Positions 24,744 through 33,027 of a DNA stretch of 64,000 nucleotides are shown here, piece after piece (position 1 is the first letter of the stretch; each line of letters begins with the position of its first letter). The position numbers and the translations under genes are program-made. The notes beneath the pieces were generated by a model. That model was not told the DNA's origin. It searched no databases and saw nothing but the letters and a program-made list of their open reading frames with translations. Origin of the DNA: Methanolobus psychrophilus R15 (GTDB lineage Archaea > Halobacteriota > Methanosarcinia > Methanosarcinales > Methanosarcinaceae); the NCBI GenBank assembly GCA_000306725.1, contig CP003083.1, positions 434,001-498,000 on the forward strand, written 5' to 3'.

Positions 24744-25919
24744 ATGAAAAGCAATATGGAGATAGGCATAGTCATCCATGGCCCGGATATCATTGATTCG
24801 GGAATGGCACTGAAGATAATAAAAACACTTGAAGGGTTCGGGAGTACCAGCGCAATCATGGCAGGCACTATAGGTAAGACTGCCGTACTCGATGCCCATC
24901 TTGAGGAACTGATAGATATACAGGCATCTCTCAGGCCAAGCGCATGCATTGAGGAATTCTTCCTGACAAAAGATGCAGTCGTTCTCCTGAACCATGGCAA
25001 GACCATAGAGAATGGGCGTGTTTTTGCCAACCTGGTAGTAGCAAACCTTGGTGATCGTCATCTTAAACCACTTATCCATGTAGAGAGGCCTTCCTGCAAG
25101 GATGGGGAAGTTATCCCGTGGAACGGGGCCGCAATAACCTTTGCTTCATATCTTGCCAGCTCACTGGGACTCAGGTTATCGGCAGTCCCGGATGTGATTA
25201 TACCCATAAGCATTGAGAACAACGGGCACCGGATAGTGAGAAAGGTTTTCGGGGTGCATCCCGGAGAGAACATACTCATCAATGGAGTAGTTGTCGCCTA
25301 TGCACTCTCCGAGGATGTCAGTATTACCACAGAGAACGGGTTCATTACCGAGATAGCCGGAGCCAGAGTTAAGGAGCACGGCCTTGAGAAGCTTCACAGG
25401 TATGAACAAAGGGAGACAATTGACATTACACGGTGCTGGATAAAAAGCGGCCCTTTGCGAGGCAACAACTTCTCTGCGCGCCTGTACACGGAAAAAGCAG
25501 GTGTTCTCAAATCCGGCAATGTAGCCTTACCTGAAGTGGCAGGTCCTCCGGACAGCATCAAAGCGGTCATTATTGACCATGAAGCAGAAAGGTCTTTTGA
25601 ACTGGCGGCCGGCGCGCAGGTAGCTGTCACTATAGGTGATGATACCACCGAGATTGCCGGGGATATACTCTACAGGCTTGGCATACCCATCATAGGGATC
25701 ACTGACGGGGATAGTGACGGCTTTGCGCACAGAAAACACATATTCCCAGGCTCTTTTGTGCTCAGGCTCCGGCCCGGATATGATGATATTGTAGGTAAAA
25801 AGATAAGAGCCGAGATATTTGGCGGCAACGGAAATGCGTATTTTACATCTTTAACAGAGTTGCAGAATAAAATTACATCTTTATCTAAAAGCTGCCTGAA
25901 CTTTACTCGAAATTATTAG
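24744..25919 (+). CDS. DUF2117-type protein of methanogens
   Basis: About 391 residues from ATG 24744 (another Met at 24756 gives MEIGIVIHGPDIIDSG). The frame continues back to 24693, but that part lies in the insertion sequence end. N-terminal segment looks like a small Rossmann-type unit (IHGPDIIDSG, GTIGKTAVLD); the centre has HPGENILINGVVVAYA; the last 120 residues contain DHEAERSFELAAGAQVAV, GDDTTEIAGDILYRLGIP and GITDGDSDGF with several acidic residues. No known activity; the assignment to DUF2117 is from memory of methanogen proteins. The insertion sequence sits 40 bases upstream, and the duplicated ATATAA might serve as TATA box. Confidence 0.7.
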   Translation: MKSNMEIGIVIHGPDIIDSGMALKIIKTLEGFGSTSAIMAGTIGKTAVLDAHLEELIDIQASLRPSACIEEFFLTKDAVVLLNHGKTIENGRVFANLVVANLGDRHLKPLIHVERPSCKDGEVIPWNGAAITFASYLASSLGLRLSAVPDVIIPISIENNGHRIVRKVFGVHPGENILINGVVVAYALSEDVSITTENGFITEIAGARVKEHGLEKLHRYEQRETIDITRCWIKSGPLRGNNFSARLYTEKAGVLKSGNVALPEVAGPPDSIKAVIIDHEAERSFELAAGAQVAVTIGDDTTEIAGDILYRLGIPIIGITDGDSDGFAHRKHIFPGSFVLRLRPGYDDIVGKKIRAEIFGGNGNAYFTSLTELQNKITSLSKSCLNFTRNY

Positions 25920-26019
25920 TTTTTCAGGACTTTAATTATAACCATATATAACTTTAAATATAATAATTGCATACTATGTATTAGAGCTCCTAGTGAGCAC
26001 AATTAAATAAGGGGTTATT

Positions 26020-26400
26020 ATGAAAGAATATGAAGTAAAAATACTGGATGACACAGACTATAGATTCATTGACGCATTGAAAAGTCTGGGAATGTCTAGG
26101 AACGTCGCCACAACGCTTACGTATCTCTCTAATGTGCAGGAAGCATCCTCACAGGAAATAGAGATGAGCACCGGACTAAGACAGCCGGAAGTAAGTGTTG
26201 CCATGAGGCAGATGCGCGAAAGAAGCTGGATCGATATCCACAACAAAAAAGCTATTGGAAAGGGCAGGCCTACAAAGATCTACAAACTTTCCGCTCCTGT
26301 TGAAGATATTATCAAGCATTATGAGCGCAAGATAATAGAAGACACAAGAACAACGATGGATGCTATTACCAAACTCAAGAACATCACACGTAAAATGTGA
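26020..26400 (+). CDS. Winged-helix transcriptional regulator
   Basis: 126 residues. N-terminal FIDALKSLGMSRNVATTLTYL, then a helix-turn-helix QEASSQEIEMSTGLRQPEVSVAMRQMRERSW, wing with GKGRPTKIYKL, and a C-terminal helix that may dimerise (DIIKHYERKIIEDTRTTMD). The layout matches small archaeal TrmB/MarR-like regulators. No ligand domain. RBS-like AAGGGG precedes the ATG. The target is not evident; it stands alone between DUF2117 and a convergent sulfur-carrier-like gene. Confidence 0.78.
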   Translation: MKEYEVKILDDTDYRFIDALKSLGMSRNVATTLTYLSNVQEASSQEIEMSTGLRQPEVSVAMRQMRERSWIDIHNKKAIGKGRPTKIYKLSAPVEDIIKHYERKIIEDTRTTMDAITKLKNITRKM

Positions 26401-26602
26401 TGTCACCAGTTTACCGGTTAGTTTATCTATCGACAGGTGGAGTCCCCTTCCCTGACAGCTGCGGGCTGGCAGGCAGGGGATGAAAACCACATGTGCCATA
26501 GAACAAATATCTCAATTCTTTTTTCCAGAATCTAACCTGTCCTTGAACAGGAGCTACAGTCAACTCAGCCATCTGTGATTTTAAAAACCATCCAGGAGCT
26601 GT

Positions 26603-26815
26603 TCATCCCTGTGATGCAATGCATATGATCTTTAAGCTGCCGGACAGAGCCATCCCGTCTACAGGAACGGCTTGTCCGTCTTTTAAAATGAGGACGGTCT
26701 CTTGATTGAGACCGAGTGTTTCAAGGATCTTTTCATAAGTGGTTCCTTGCGAAACCTCTAGTTCCGTATTGGAAATGTCGCTATTTAACACCTCAATGTG
26801 CATTTGTATGTTCAA
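26603..26815 (-). CDS. MoaD/ThiS-like ubiquitin-fold protein
   Basis: 70 residues, beta-grasp pattern: IEVLNSDISNTELEVSQGTT, LETLGLNQETVLILKDGQAVPVDG and LKIICIASQG at the end. Sulfur carriers and SAMPs normally end in Gly-Gly; here the end is Ser-Gln-Gly, so activation as a thiocarboxylate is uncertain. TTG start at 26815 overlaps the stop of the 41-aa ORF upstream (TTGA) and has GGTGGTG 10 bases before it; the alternative ATG at 26803 is poorly spaced. The two small genes form an operon. Confidence 0.7.
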   Translation of the reverse strand: MNIQMHIEVLNSDISNTELEVSQGTTYEKILETLGLNQETVLILKDGQAVPVDGMALSGSLKIICIASQG

Positions 26816-26937
26816 TCTGTTATTTCACCACCTTCTTTTACAAGGTCGTTGAGGTTTTCCTGAAGCAGTTTTTCATCGAGTTCTTCGTGTTTCTTTTCAC
26901 CCTTACGTTCATAACCTCTTTTCTGGAACTTTGACAT
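26812..26937 (-). CDS. Small charged protein (41 aa) coupled to the MoaD-like gene
   Basis: ATG 26937 with GAGGTG 7 bases upstream encodes a very hydrophilic, lysine- and glutamate-rich peptide: MSKFQKRGYERKGEKKHEEL at the start, ending VKEGGEITD. The stop overlaps the next start by 4 bases. No family recognised. Its charge suggests it binds nucleic acid or a protein partner; association with the beta-grasp protein is inferred from coupling only. Confidence 0.6.
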   Translation of the reverse strand: MSKFQKRGYERKGEKKHEELDEKLLQENLNDLVKEGGEITD

Positions 26938-27146
26938 ACTAAAGCACCTCGATTAACATCTGTTGCTATAGGTTTTAATCTTTTCGGGCTCAGAACCACA
27001 AAAGGATGCACTTGCAAGAAAAACAGGAAGGAATTTTAAATTAGAGGTAATATTGCATTTGAAAATAAATTTGTACCATTATATTAATACATGATTATAT
27101 CATTATTATCACAACGAAATTCACTTAAAACTGCGGCCCAGGCAAT

Positions 27147-27824
27147 ATGAGCAAAAATGGATCGATCCGGGTATCAACTGATTTTCTGAAACTTCTTGAA
27201 GGAAAGTGTTCACTTTTCTTCTATTCTGAGGACTCGAAGCATATTGAGCCGTTGGCAGACATGATTACCTCCCTTGAATTCTGTTCTGAATTGCCTGTCA
27301 TCTGCATGCATTGGGGTAAATCACCCGCATACACAAACCTTAATCTACAGGCAGACATTTTGCTCCTCCCAATTTCAAGGAACTTCACGAATACTTTGAT
27401 CGGTCTGGGAAAACTGCTTGCTGATAAGCAGTTCATAATACTTATCCAGAATTTCGATGATATGGCGTCCGCAGTAGACAGGAAACCATTTTTCAGGTTC
27501 CTTGCGATACTCCTGAACAAATGCAGTGAAAAAAACTCAACTCTGCTGGCTGCTTCCGGTACAAGGCCTAAAGATACTGAATATGAGACCGACATAAAAC
27601 GTCTTTTTGATAACATTTTCAGGATGGATGGTAACATGATGCAAAAAATAGGGCGGAGCGGCCAGGCAGAGAACAGCTACAATCTCTTTGGCGAAGAACT
27701 GACCACACAAATTGTAGACACTGATATGGAAAAAATAAGGGAGATATTCAGGCTGACACCTGAAGAGCAACAGGAACTGGACGGGATTGCAAGCAAGAAG
27801 ATAAATGACTTTAATATAACCTGA
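27147..27824 (+). CDS. Hypothetical protein, possible degenerate RecA/RAD55-like domain
   Basis: 225 residues, soluble, mixed alpha/beta. The order (LFFYSEDSKHIEPLADMI, ADILLLPISRNFTNTL, FIILIQNFDDMAS, STLLAASGTRP) recalls the strands of a RecA-type core, but I see no Walker A. The last 40 residues (IREIFRLTPEEQQELDGIA) resemble a helical tail. Neighbours are a ParA-like ATPase and a KaiC-like ATPase, so a regulatory partner of these is a possible role. Low certainty. Confidence 0.5.
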   Translation: MSKNGSIRVSTDFLKLLEGKCSLFFYSEDSKHIEPLADMITSLEFCSELPVICMHWGKSPAYTNLNLQADILLLPISRNFTNTLIGLGKLLADKQFIILIQNFDDMASAVDRKPFFRFLAILLNKCSEKNSTLLAASGTRPKDTEYETDIKRLFDNIFRMDGNMMQKIGRSGQAENSYNLFGEELTTQIVDTDMEKIREIFRLTPEEQQELDGIASKKINDFNIT

Positions 27825-27859
27825 GTATAAGTTCCATCTCAAACTGCTTGCAGAGACAT

Positions 27860-28591
27860 TCAAATCAGCTTATCTGCAATTTCTTTTAATTGCAGGCAGT
27901 AGTCACAATCCGGCTCATCCTCCATCACAAGTTTGCGTGACCAGGCACGTGCCACCGAATTATCATAACTTATCGATCCCATGAGCCTGGTGCCAAGCTT
28001 TTTGCTGAAATCCTTTACTACTTCATCGATCTCCTTGCGCTTATCGTGGGGAGTCCTGTTAAAGAGCAGATATGCGCGGGTTCCCAGCTTATCCGCCATA
28101 CTGGAAAGAAGATAAGTCCCCCTTATATCCTGAACATCGATTGTCGAGATAATGGTTGCCCTGTCAGCAATATTCATTGCAAGCAGACTGGACCTGTTAA
28201 TGCCCGGACTGCAGTCGAAAAGGAAATGATCGATAGAAAGGTCCTTATGGATGCTGTTTATAAGCCCAAGCATTTTATCCCTGGCTTCCCGGGGAGTATC
28301 GAACATTGTTATAATATCTTCCTCACATGCCTTTGAAGGGACTATGTAAAGCTCGTTATTGCCATACCTGTAGACCACATCAGATGGCCTGCATGTCCCC
28401 TGCAGGAAATCAACAAGTGTCAGTTCATACTTGATATTAAACAATGAGTGGATACCGGGGCCATTAACATCCGTGTCGATAATGCAAATCCTTTTCCCGC
28501 GCATCGATAGCAGAACAGCGAGATTTCCAACAAACGTTGTTTTACCCGTGCCCCCCTTATATGAATGAAAACTTAGCAGCACTTGTCTCAC
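27860..28591 (-). CDS. ParA/MinD-family ATPase
   Basis: 243 residues with the deviant Walker A SYKGGTGKTTFVGNLA (signature Lys), the Walker A' IIDTDVNGPGIHSLF and the Walker B FLFDCSPGIN. A C-terminal CDYC pair is unusual. Such ATPases position cargo or form gradients on membranes or DNA. It overlaps its upstream wHTH gene by 4 bases (ATGA), so the ATPase and the DNA-binding protein are made together, like a partition or position pair. No centromere-like repeats are seen nearby. Confidence 0.85.
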   Translation of the reverse strand: MRQVLLSFHSYKGGTGKTTFVGNLAVLLSMRGKRICIIDTDVNGPGIHSLFNIKYELTLVDFLQGTCRPSDVVYRYGNNELYIVPSKACEEDIITMFDTPREARDKMLGLINSIHKDLSIDHFLFDCSPGINRSSLLAMNIADRATIISTIDVQDIRGTYLLSSMADKLGTRAYLLFNRTPHDKRKEIDEVVKDFSKKLGTRLMGSISYDNSVARAWSRKLVMEDEPDCDYCLQLKEIADKLI

Positions 28592-28995
28592 CCCAGCAAC
28601 CGGTCAAGCTTGTCTTCCACTTCCTCGACTGCAGACCAGTGGCCACCCTTGTCAGGCTCATCTTTTTTCTTCATCGAGTAGTATATCTTTTTGCCTTTCC
28701 TTTCCCTCACAAGCCATCCACCCCTGTAGAGCTCATTAAGGTATTTGTTCTCAATGGACCTGTGCCTGCCTGTAATAACACTGACCTCATCCGCAGTGCA
28801 CGACTTAAGATCGGAGACAGCAAAAAGGGATTTCCGGATAGAATCGGGAACTGTGAGAAAAACAGCCATTTTGTCATCGATCTGTGGAGGGGAGCATGTT
28901 TCAATTTTCGATAGGCGCAACTCAAGATACTGTAAACGCCTATTTATATTATTCAGGTACTCCAGAATATCGGGGTCATTGTGCAGGTCAGACAT
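28588..28995 (-). CDS. Winged-helix DNA-binding protein paired with the ParA-like ATPase
   Basis: About 135 residues. A coiled stretch LEYLNNINRRLQYLELRLSK comes first, then a winged helix: DSIRKSLFAVSDLKSCTADEV, SVITGRHRSIENKYLNELYR, GGWLVRERKGKKIYYSMKK. ATG 28995 is preferred; GTG 29007 is also in frame. Stop overlaps the ATPase start. A role as a DNA-binding adaptor or regulator for the ATPase is inferred from the operon. Confidence 0.72.
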   Translation of the reverse strand: MSDLHNDPDILEYLNNINRRLQYLELRLSKIETCSPPQIDDKMAVFLTVPDSIRKSLFAVSDLKSCTADEVSVITGRHRSIENKYLNELYRGGWLVRERKGKKIYYSMKKKDEPDKGGHWSAVEEVEDKLDRLLG

Positions 28996-29178
28996 AATTA
29001 TCAGCACGTGTTATTTTCATACTACTATGTGCGAAATTTAATAGATGTGATAATATATAAGTTTGACCAATTGGATATAAGAGAAACATCTGACTATTTG
29101 AAAAGAAGAAAAATTACATGTGCTCAGCAGACTTCATTAGATATATAGATAAATGCAGCATGAAAAACGGAGAAAAAA

Positions 29179-29874
29179 ATGAGAAGCTCATCTTTCATAA
29201 AAGGACTTGATGATATCCTGTGCGGAGGATTTATCTCACCTTCAACTGTCCTGATTGCAGGGACCGCCGGCTCAGGTAAGACCAATCTTTGCCTGCAGTC
29301 ATTGTTCCATGCTTCCGTGAGAGGGGAGAAATGTGCCTACATATCTCTGCTTTCAGGTTCAAGGAACAAGGTGATCTCGACCACCCGCCAGCTTGGTTTT
29401 TTCGATGACCAGGTGCTTACTTCCAGAATGCTTGCCATCCACTCCATCGGCACAGATATCATAGCTAAAGGAGATTTCTCCATATTCGAACATATTACTG
29501 ATACCGTCCTGAGCACTTCCCCGACCAGGGTTGTCATTGACACCATAACGATCCTGGAAGCGATAGGCAGCACTTTTGAGGAGAGGGAGTTCAGGGGCTG
29601 TGAACTAAGAGCCTTCACGCAAAACCTGTTCATGGAATTTGAGGAGAGAGGCATATTGCTCATGGTTACCGGAGAGATAAAACCGGAGTCCATTGCTGTC
29701 AATCACTGGTCATACATGGCAGACACCATCCTGTCCCTGGAAAGAAAGACAACTGAGAGCGGACTTGAAAGGCACCTGGAAGTGATCAAGATGCGTGGAA
29801 GCGACTTTATTCCAGGAAAGCATCCCTTCGTTATCGGTCCGGAAGGGATTGATATGCTGAAAAAAGGAACCTGA
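29179..29874 (+). CDS. KaiC/RAD55-like RecA-superfamily ATPase
   Basis: 231 residues, one RecA domain: FIKGLDDILCGGF, Walker A AGTAGSGKTNLCLQ, TRVVIDTITILEA as Walker B, and a C-terminal HLEVIKMRGSDFIPGKHPFVIG typical of KaiC-type proteins. Such archaeal ATPases are often signalling modules. It faces two minus-strand groups and has its own promoter region at 29040-29150 (TATA-like GATAATATATAAG). Partner unknown. Confidence 0.82.
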   Translation: MRSSSFIKGLDDILCGGFISPSTVLIAGTAGSGKTNLCLQSLFHASVRGEKCAYISLLSGSRNKVISTTRQLGFFDDQVLTSRMLAIHSIGTDIIAKGDFSIFEHITDTVLSTSPTRVVIDTITILEAIGSTFEEREFRGCELRAFTQNLFMEFEERGILLMVTGEIKPESIAVNHWSYMADTILSLERKTTESGLERHLEVIKMRGSDFIPGKHPFVIGPEGIDMLKKGT

Positions 29875-29883
29875 TTTTCGCCC

Positions 29884-30645
29884 TCAGGTGCAGAGGCTTT
29901 CCAGAAGCGTGTCCATCTCCGTTGAGAGCTTCCTGTCCAGCAGGTGCCTGGAGTTGGCCAGGTAATGCTCAAATGCAAGTATGTCATCCTTTGGGATATG
30001 TTTACCCATATTTGACTTGAACTTGAGGGCCTCATATGAATCGACAAGTTCAGGCATGACCATCCGTGGATAATTTCCTGCAAGCTGCCTGAGAAGGAGC
30101 CTGGCTTTAGGATACGGAAGCAGTAGGCAATCCCTGTAGCGTGGCAATACAATGCAATCAGTGCCACATATAGGATCAAACATCAGCCTTTCCTTAAAGA
30201 AGCGGGCAGCATCAGGATTGTCAGGCTTTGTTATCACATTTGATCTCAGGTTTTTAGCAGCGATCGCAAATAGCAATCTACCAATACCCATATTCCTGCA
30301 GGATGGATGAACCTCGATACTGCGGAGCAGGTGAACAGAGTGGCGGACAACATTCTTCTTTCCCCTGTGTATCTTTTCGATATTATCTGATACCTTTTCA
30401 AACCTGGCAAATCCAAGAAGCCGATTGCAGGCATCAATGGAAACGAACAGTGCATGTCCTGAAGAAACAGAGGTCTTCATCAGGAAATCATAAGGCATTC
30501 CGAAGTTGTTGTGAAAGTAATTGAAACCAGGTGTACCTGAATGGCCTACCTCGATCCTGAGACTGTCAACTACATCCTCCGATTCAAGCAGGCAGTAAGA
30601 GACATTGCCGGCCTTATGCAACAAGCACATACCATTAACAGACAT
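29884..30645 (-). CDS. GNAT-family N-acetyltransferase (copy 1)
   Basis: 253 residues. GNAT core at about 70-160: LFVSIDACNRLLGFARFEKV, LRSIEVHPSCRNMGIGRLLF (acetyl-CoA loop R-x-x-G-I-G) and VITKPDNPDAARFFKERLMF. It is a paralogue of the protein at 36138-37040: both share a GM(P/S)..-type N-terminal helix, the LR(S/A)IE block and (V/H)I(V/T)TKP.N.DA..FF. Last 80 residues are helical and specific to this copy. It is the last gene of the long minus-strand signalling run that also holds two deacetylases, which suggests protein acetylation; the target is unknown. Confidence 0.75.
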   Translation of the reverse strand: MSVNGMCLLHKAGNVSYCLLESEDVVDSLRIEVGHSGTPGFNYFHNNFGMPYDFLMKTSVSSGHALFVSIDACNRLLGFARFEKVSDNIEKIHRGKKNVVRHSVHLLRSIEVHPSCRNMGIGRLLFAIAAKNLRSNVITKPDNPDAARFFKERLMFDPICGTDCIVLPRYRDCLLLPYPKARLLLRQLAGNYPRMVMPELVDSYEALKFKSNMGKHIPKDDILAFEHYLANSRHLLDRKLSTEMDTLLESLCT

Positions 30646-30663
30646 TTTCCCATACCGCTCTTT

Positions 30664-32220
30664 TCACACGTTAGCCAGTTCCCTCAAAGTAAAATAGGTA
30701 TACCTGCCCTTCTTGAAAGATATCAGCAACTGTACCTGCTCCATATGACCCACAACAGATGAGAGTTCATCAAAACCTAAGCTGCACCTCAAGCTCATCT
30801 GATTCTCCAGTTGTTTCAGGGTCACAGGCCCGGACTCCCTGAGCTCTTCAAGGATCATCTGCTCAATATGTCCGGGGGAAAACTCAGCTATAGATGTAAT
30901 AGACGTATTGCAGGAACTCTCCTTTACATACCTGAGATTTCCAAGTTCCTCACGCACCTGTAAAATATCAGAATGGATCCCCTGAATCTTCTCTGTATCC
31001 TGTATTGACTGCAGCATCTGCTGTTGCATCTGTGCAAGATTACTGTTGACTTCATCCCGGAAAGAAGCAACAGCTTCAGAGATAACGAGCATTTCATCCC
31101 GGTTTGCTTTTAAGGCCATGCTCTCTTCAAATGCTGTTATGTCGGGTTGAGGAGCTTGTAAAGAACTCACAGCAGAAGTGTTATCCAAAGTGCGGATCTC
31201 CTCAAGTGTTTTGTTTAGTTTCCGGAGTGCCTTTGTATGAAGGTTTACCGCTTTTGTAATGTTCTTCATCTGGGCCCTGATATCTTCAATACCCGCTGCA
31301 TGTAACCTTGTATCTTCGAGCTGGTTGTTCTGGAGCTCGGCCATGAATTGCATGTTCTCTGTCAGGTTTGTAAGTTCTTCAGTGATAACCGGCAACCTGG
31401 AAGAGATCTTTTCAATTGACCTGTCATGGGAAACAACTTTTTGTACTGTGTATTCCCTGCTTCCCGTTTCGACAAAGGACCTGAAGTCCTGTGAACTGTA
31501 ATTGGGAACTGCCTGGGATAAGATCTTGAAAAGCTCAATATAGGTTGCATGTATCTGTTTTATTGAGACGAGTTTTGAGGATACTGCATCTGAGAGTCCC
31601 CTGACAAGGAATACTCCATTCTCAAACCTGAAAAAATCCACCCCTGCACTGAACTGGCGGACCTTATCCCTGGTATCCTCGACAATCTCTGATGATTCCC
31701 GGTCACCAAATATATTCAGCATGGCAGCATAGAGATCGTTCAGGGTTTTGGCATAGGTTATCTCAAGCACATCAGGCGGGACCTTTGCAGCGTCAAGTGT
31801 TTCAGCGCTGAGTGAATCCTCTGACTTTACGATCCTTCTGAGACGTTTTGAGAAGATATCGAAATCCCTTCTTAACTGCCTGAACTCACCCTGAGGTGAC
31901 ATTTTGGATAACTCGGTATGGATATAAGAGATAGAAGTGTCACGCTCACTGAATCCCTCGCTAACCTTCACCTGGAGCTCCTCAAATTTCCTCTCAAAGA
32001 GTGCCAGCTTCTCTTCCATTTCCCGATATCGGGAATCATCCACAAGTGCAGCTTGCGTGCCTGATAAATTATCACTTTCTTCATAGTTTTCTGCAGAGCA
32101 CTCCTTATCGCTAACCTTAACCTTAAGAAGCCCTGAAGATCCATTATCCGCACAGCTAGAAACCGGGGATGGCATCTGACTATCTTCTGCTTGTGCCTCA
32201 GCACATATCTCACTACCCAT
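30664..32220 (-). CDS. Long coiled-coil protein with C-terminal winged helix
   Basis: 518 residues. Residues 1-60 are acidic and low complexity. Residues 65-130 and about 280-430 are coiled coil (REMEEKLALFERKFEELQVK; EELTNLTENMQFMAELQNNQ). A globular part lies at about 150-270 (TYAKTLNDLYAAMLNIFGDRE; GVDFFRFENGVFLVRGLSDA). The end, HIEQMILEELRESGPVTLKQ through LISFKKGRYTYFTLREL, looks like a winged helix. No known family. It lies between the GNAT and roadblock genes with 15-18 base gaps, so it belongs to their operon; a scaffold that links signalling proteins to DNA is one possibility. Confidence 0.65.
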   Translation of the reverse strand: MGSEICAEAQAEDSQMPSPVSSCADNGSSGLLKVKVSDKECSAENYEESDNLSGTQAALVDDSRYREMEEKLALFERKFEELQVKVSEGFSERDTSISYIHTELSKMSPQGEFRQLRRDFDIFSKRLRRIVKSEDSLSAETLDAAKVPPDVLEITYAKTLNDLYAAMLNIFGDRESSEIVEDTRDKVRQFSAGVDFFRFENGVFLVRGLSDAVSSKLVSIKQIHATYIELFKILSQAVPNYSSQDFRSFVETGSREYTVQKVVSHDRSIEKISSRLPVITEELTNLTENMQFMAELQNNQLEDTRLHAAGIEDIRAQMKNITKAVNLHTKALRKLNKTLEEIRTLDNTSAVSSLQAPQPDITAFEESMALKANRDEMLVISEAVASFRDEVNSNLAQMQQQMLQSIQDTEKIQGIHSDILQVREELGNLRYVKESSCNTSITSIAEFSPGHIEQMILEELRESGPVTLKQLENQMSLRCSLGFDELSSVVGHMEQVQLLISFKKGRYTYFTLRELANV

Positions 32221-32235
32221 TCTGGCACCACCGCT

Positions 32236-33015
32236 TCATACAAACGACTCCAGTTTGCGCTTTATGTCAGGTATCCACTCTGCTTCACACATATCAGCAA
32301 CATAATCCCCATGCAAAGGACGTATCTGGTCCCTGATGATCATCTCGACAAGCAAAGGCCAGAGGTCCTCTGTCATCCACTTGGGAGAAGAAGCGATCTC
32401 ATTGAAAGCCATTGCAAGTGCAGGCTCCACCTCGCCCCTGCCCATCACACCAGTGATCTTTTTCTTGATGTCAGCAAGTATCTCCATGTTCTTTTTATAC
32501 TCCGATGACTGGGTATACATCTCATTGAACACTATCTTGGCAAGGATACGCAGCTCTGAAGCTACCTCCTCCGAATAGTTCGACAGCTGGTCAGCTGTCA
32601 TTGGGCGCTGCTCAAAGATGTGCTGTATGACCTCTCTTGCGACCTGTATCTTATGCATGTCATCGGAAAGGTCGGCCTTGCCCGCGAAAAGAGATATCAG
32701 GAGTGCACCTCTTCCTACGGAGGAGAAGATGACAGTTCCAAAGTCATATTCTATCACCGACTGCTTAAGCCCCATGGCAAGCTGCTGGCTTACATGCAGC
32801 AGGTTGTGACTTATGAGATTTGTCAGTTCAAATATCTTGGGACCTATACTGTCAGGGATATACGAAGCGTATATCCTGCCATCTGCACCTGCAAACAGCA
32901 GTACATCGGCATCACTGGATTCATAGGTCCTTTTTAATTGTGAGACCAGGGCAAACTTAAGAAGAGATACATCTTCCAGGTCATCTTTTGTCTTTTTAAC
33001 CGCCAAGTTCACCAC
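32236..33015 (-). CDS. Roadblock/LC7-like domain protein
   Basis: 259 residues. Residues 15-130 have the roadblock-like pattern: KRTYESSDADVLLFAGADGR, IYASYIPDSIGPKIFELTNL, IEYDFGTVIFSSVGRGALLI. The C-terminal half is helical (EEVASELRILAKIVFNEMYT; EIASSPKWMTEDLWPLLVEM). Roadblock proteins usually regulate small GTPases or act in motility complexes; no GTPase is adjacent, but a KaiC-like ATPase is 12 bases upstream in the same operon. Assignment rests on pattern only. Confidence 0.6.
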   Translation of the reverse strand: MVNLAVKKTKDDLEDVSLLKFALVSQLKRTYESSDADVLLFAGADGRIYASYIPDSIGPKIFELTNLISHNLLHVSQQLAMGLKQSVIEYDFGTVIFSSVGRGALLISLFAGKADLSDDMHKIQVAREVIQHIFEQRPMTADQLSNYSEEVASELRILAKIVFNEMYTQSSEYKKNMEILADIKKKITGVMGRGEVEPALAMAFNEIASSPKWMTEDLWPLLVEMIIRDQIRPLHGDYVADMCEAEWIPDIKRKLESFV

Positions 33016-33027
33016 TTCTGTACTTAA

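Noticed and set aside
26435-26482. GC-rich hairpin CCCC..CCCTG/CAGG.AGGGG resembling a riboswitch
   Set aside because: It lies between convergent genes, so it cannot be a 5' leader, and no known riboswitch core was recognised; probably a transcript end.
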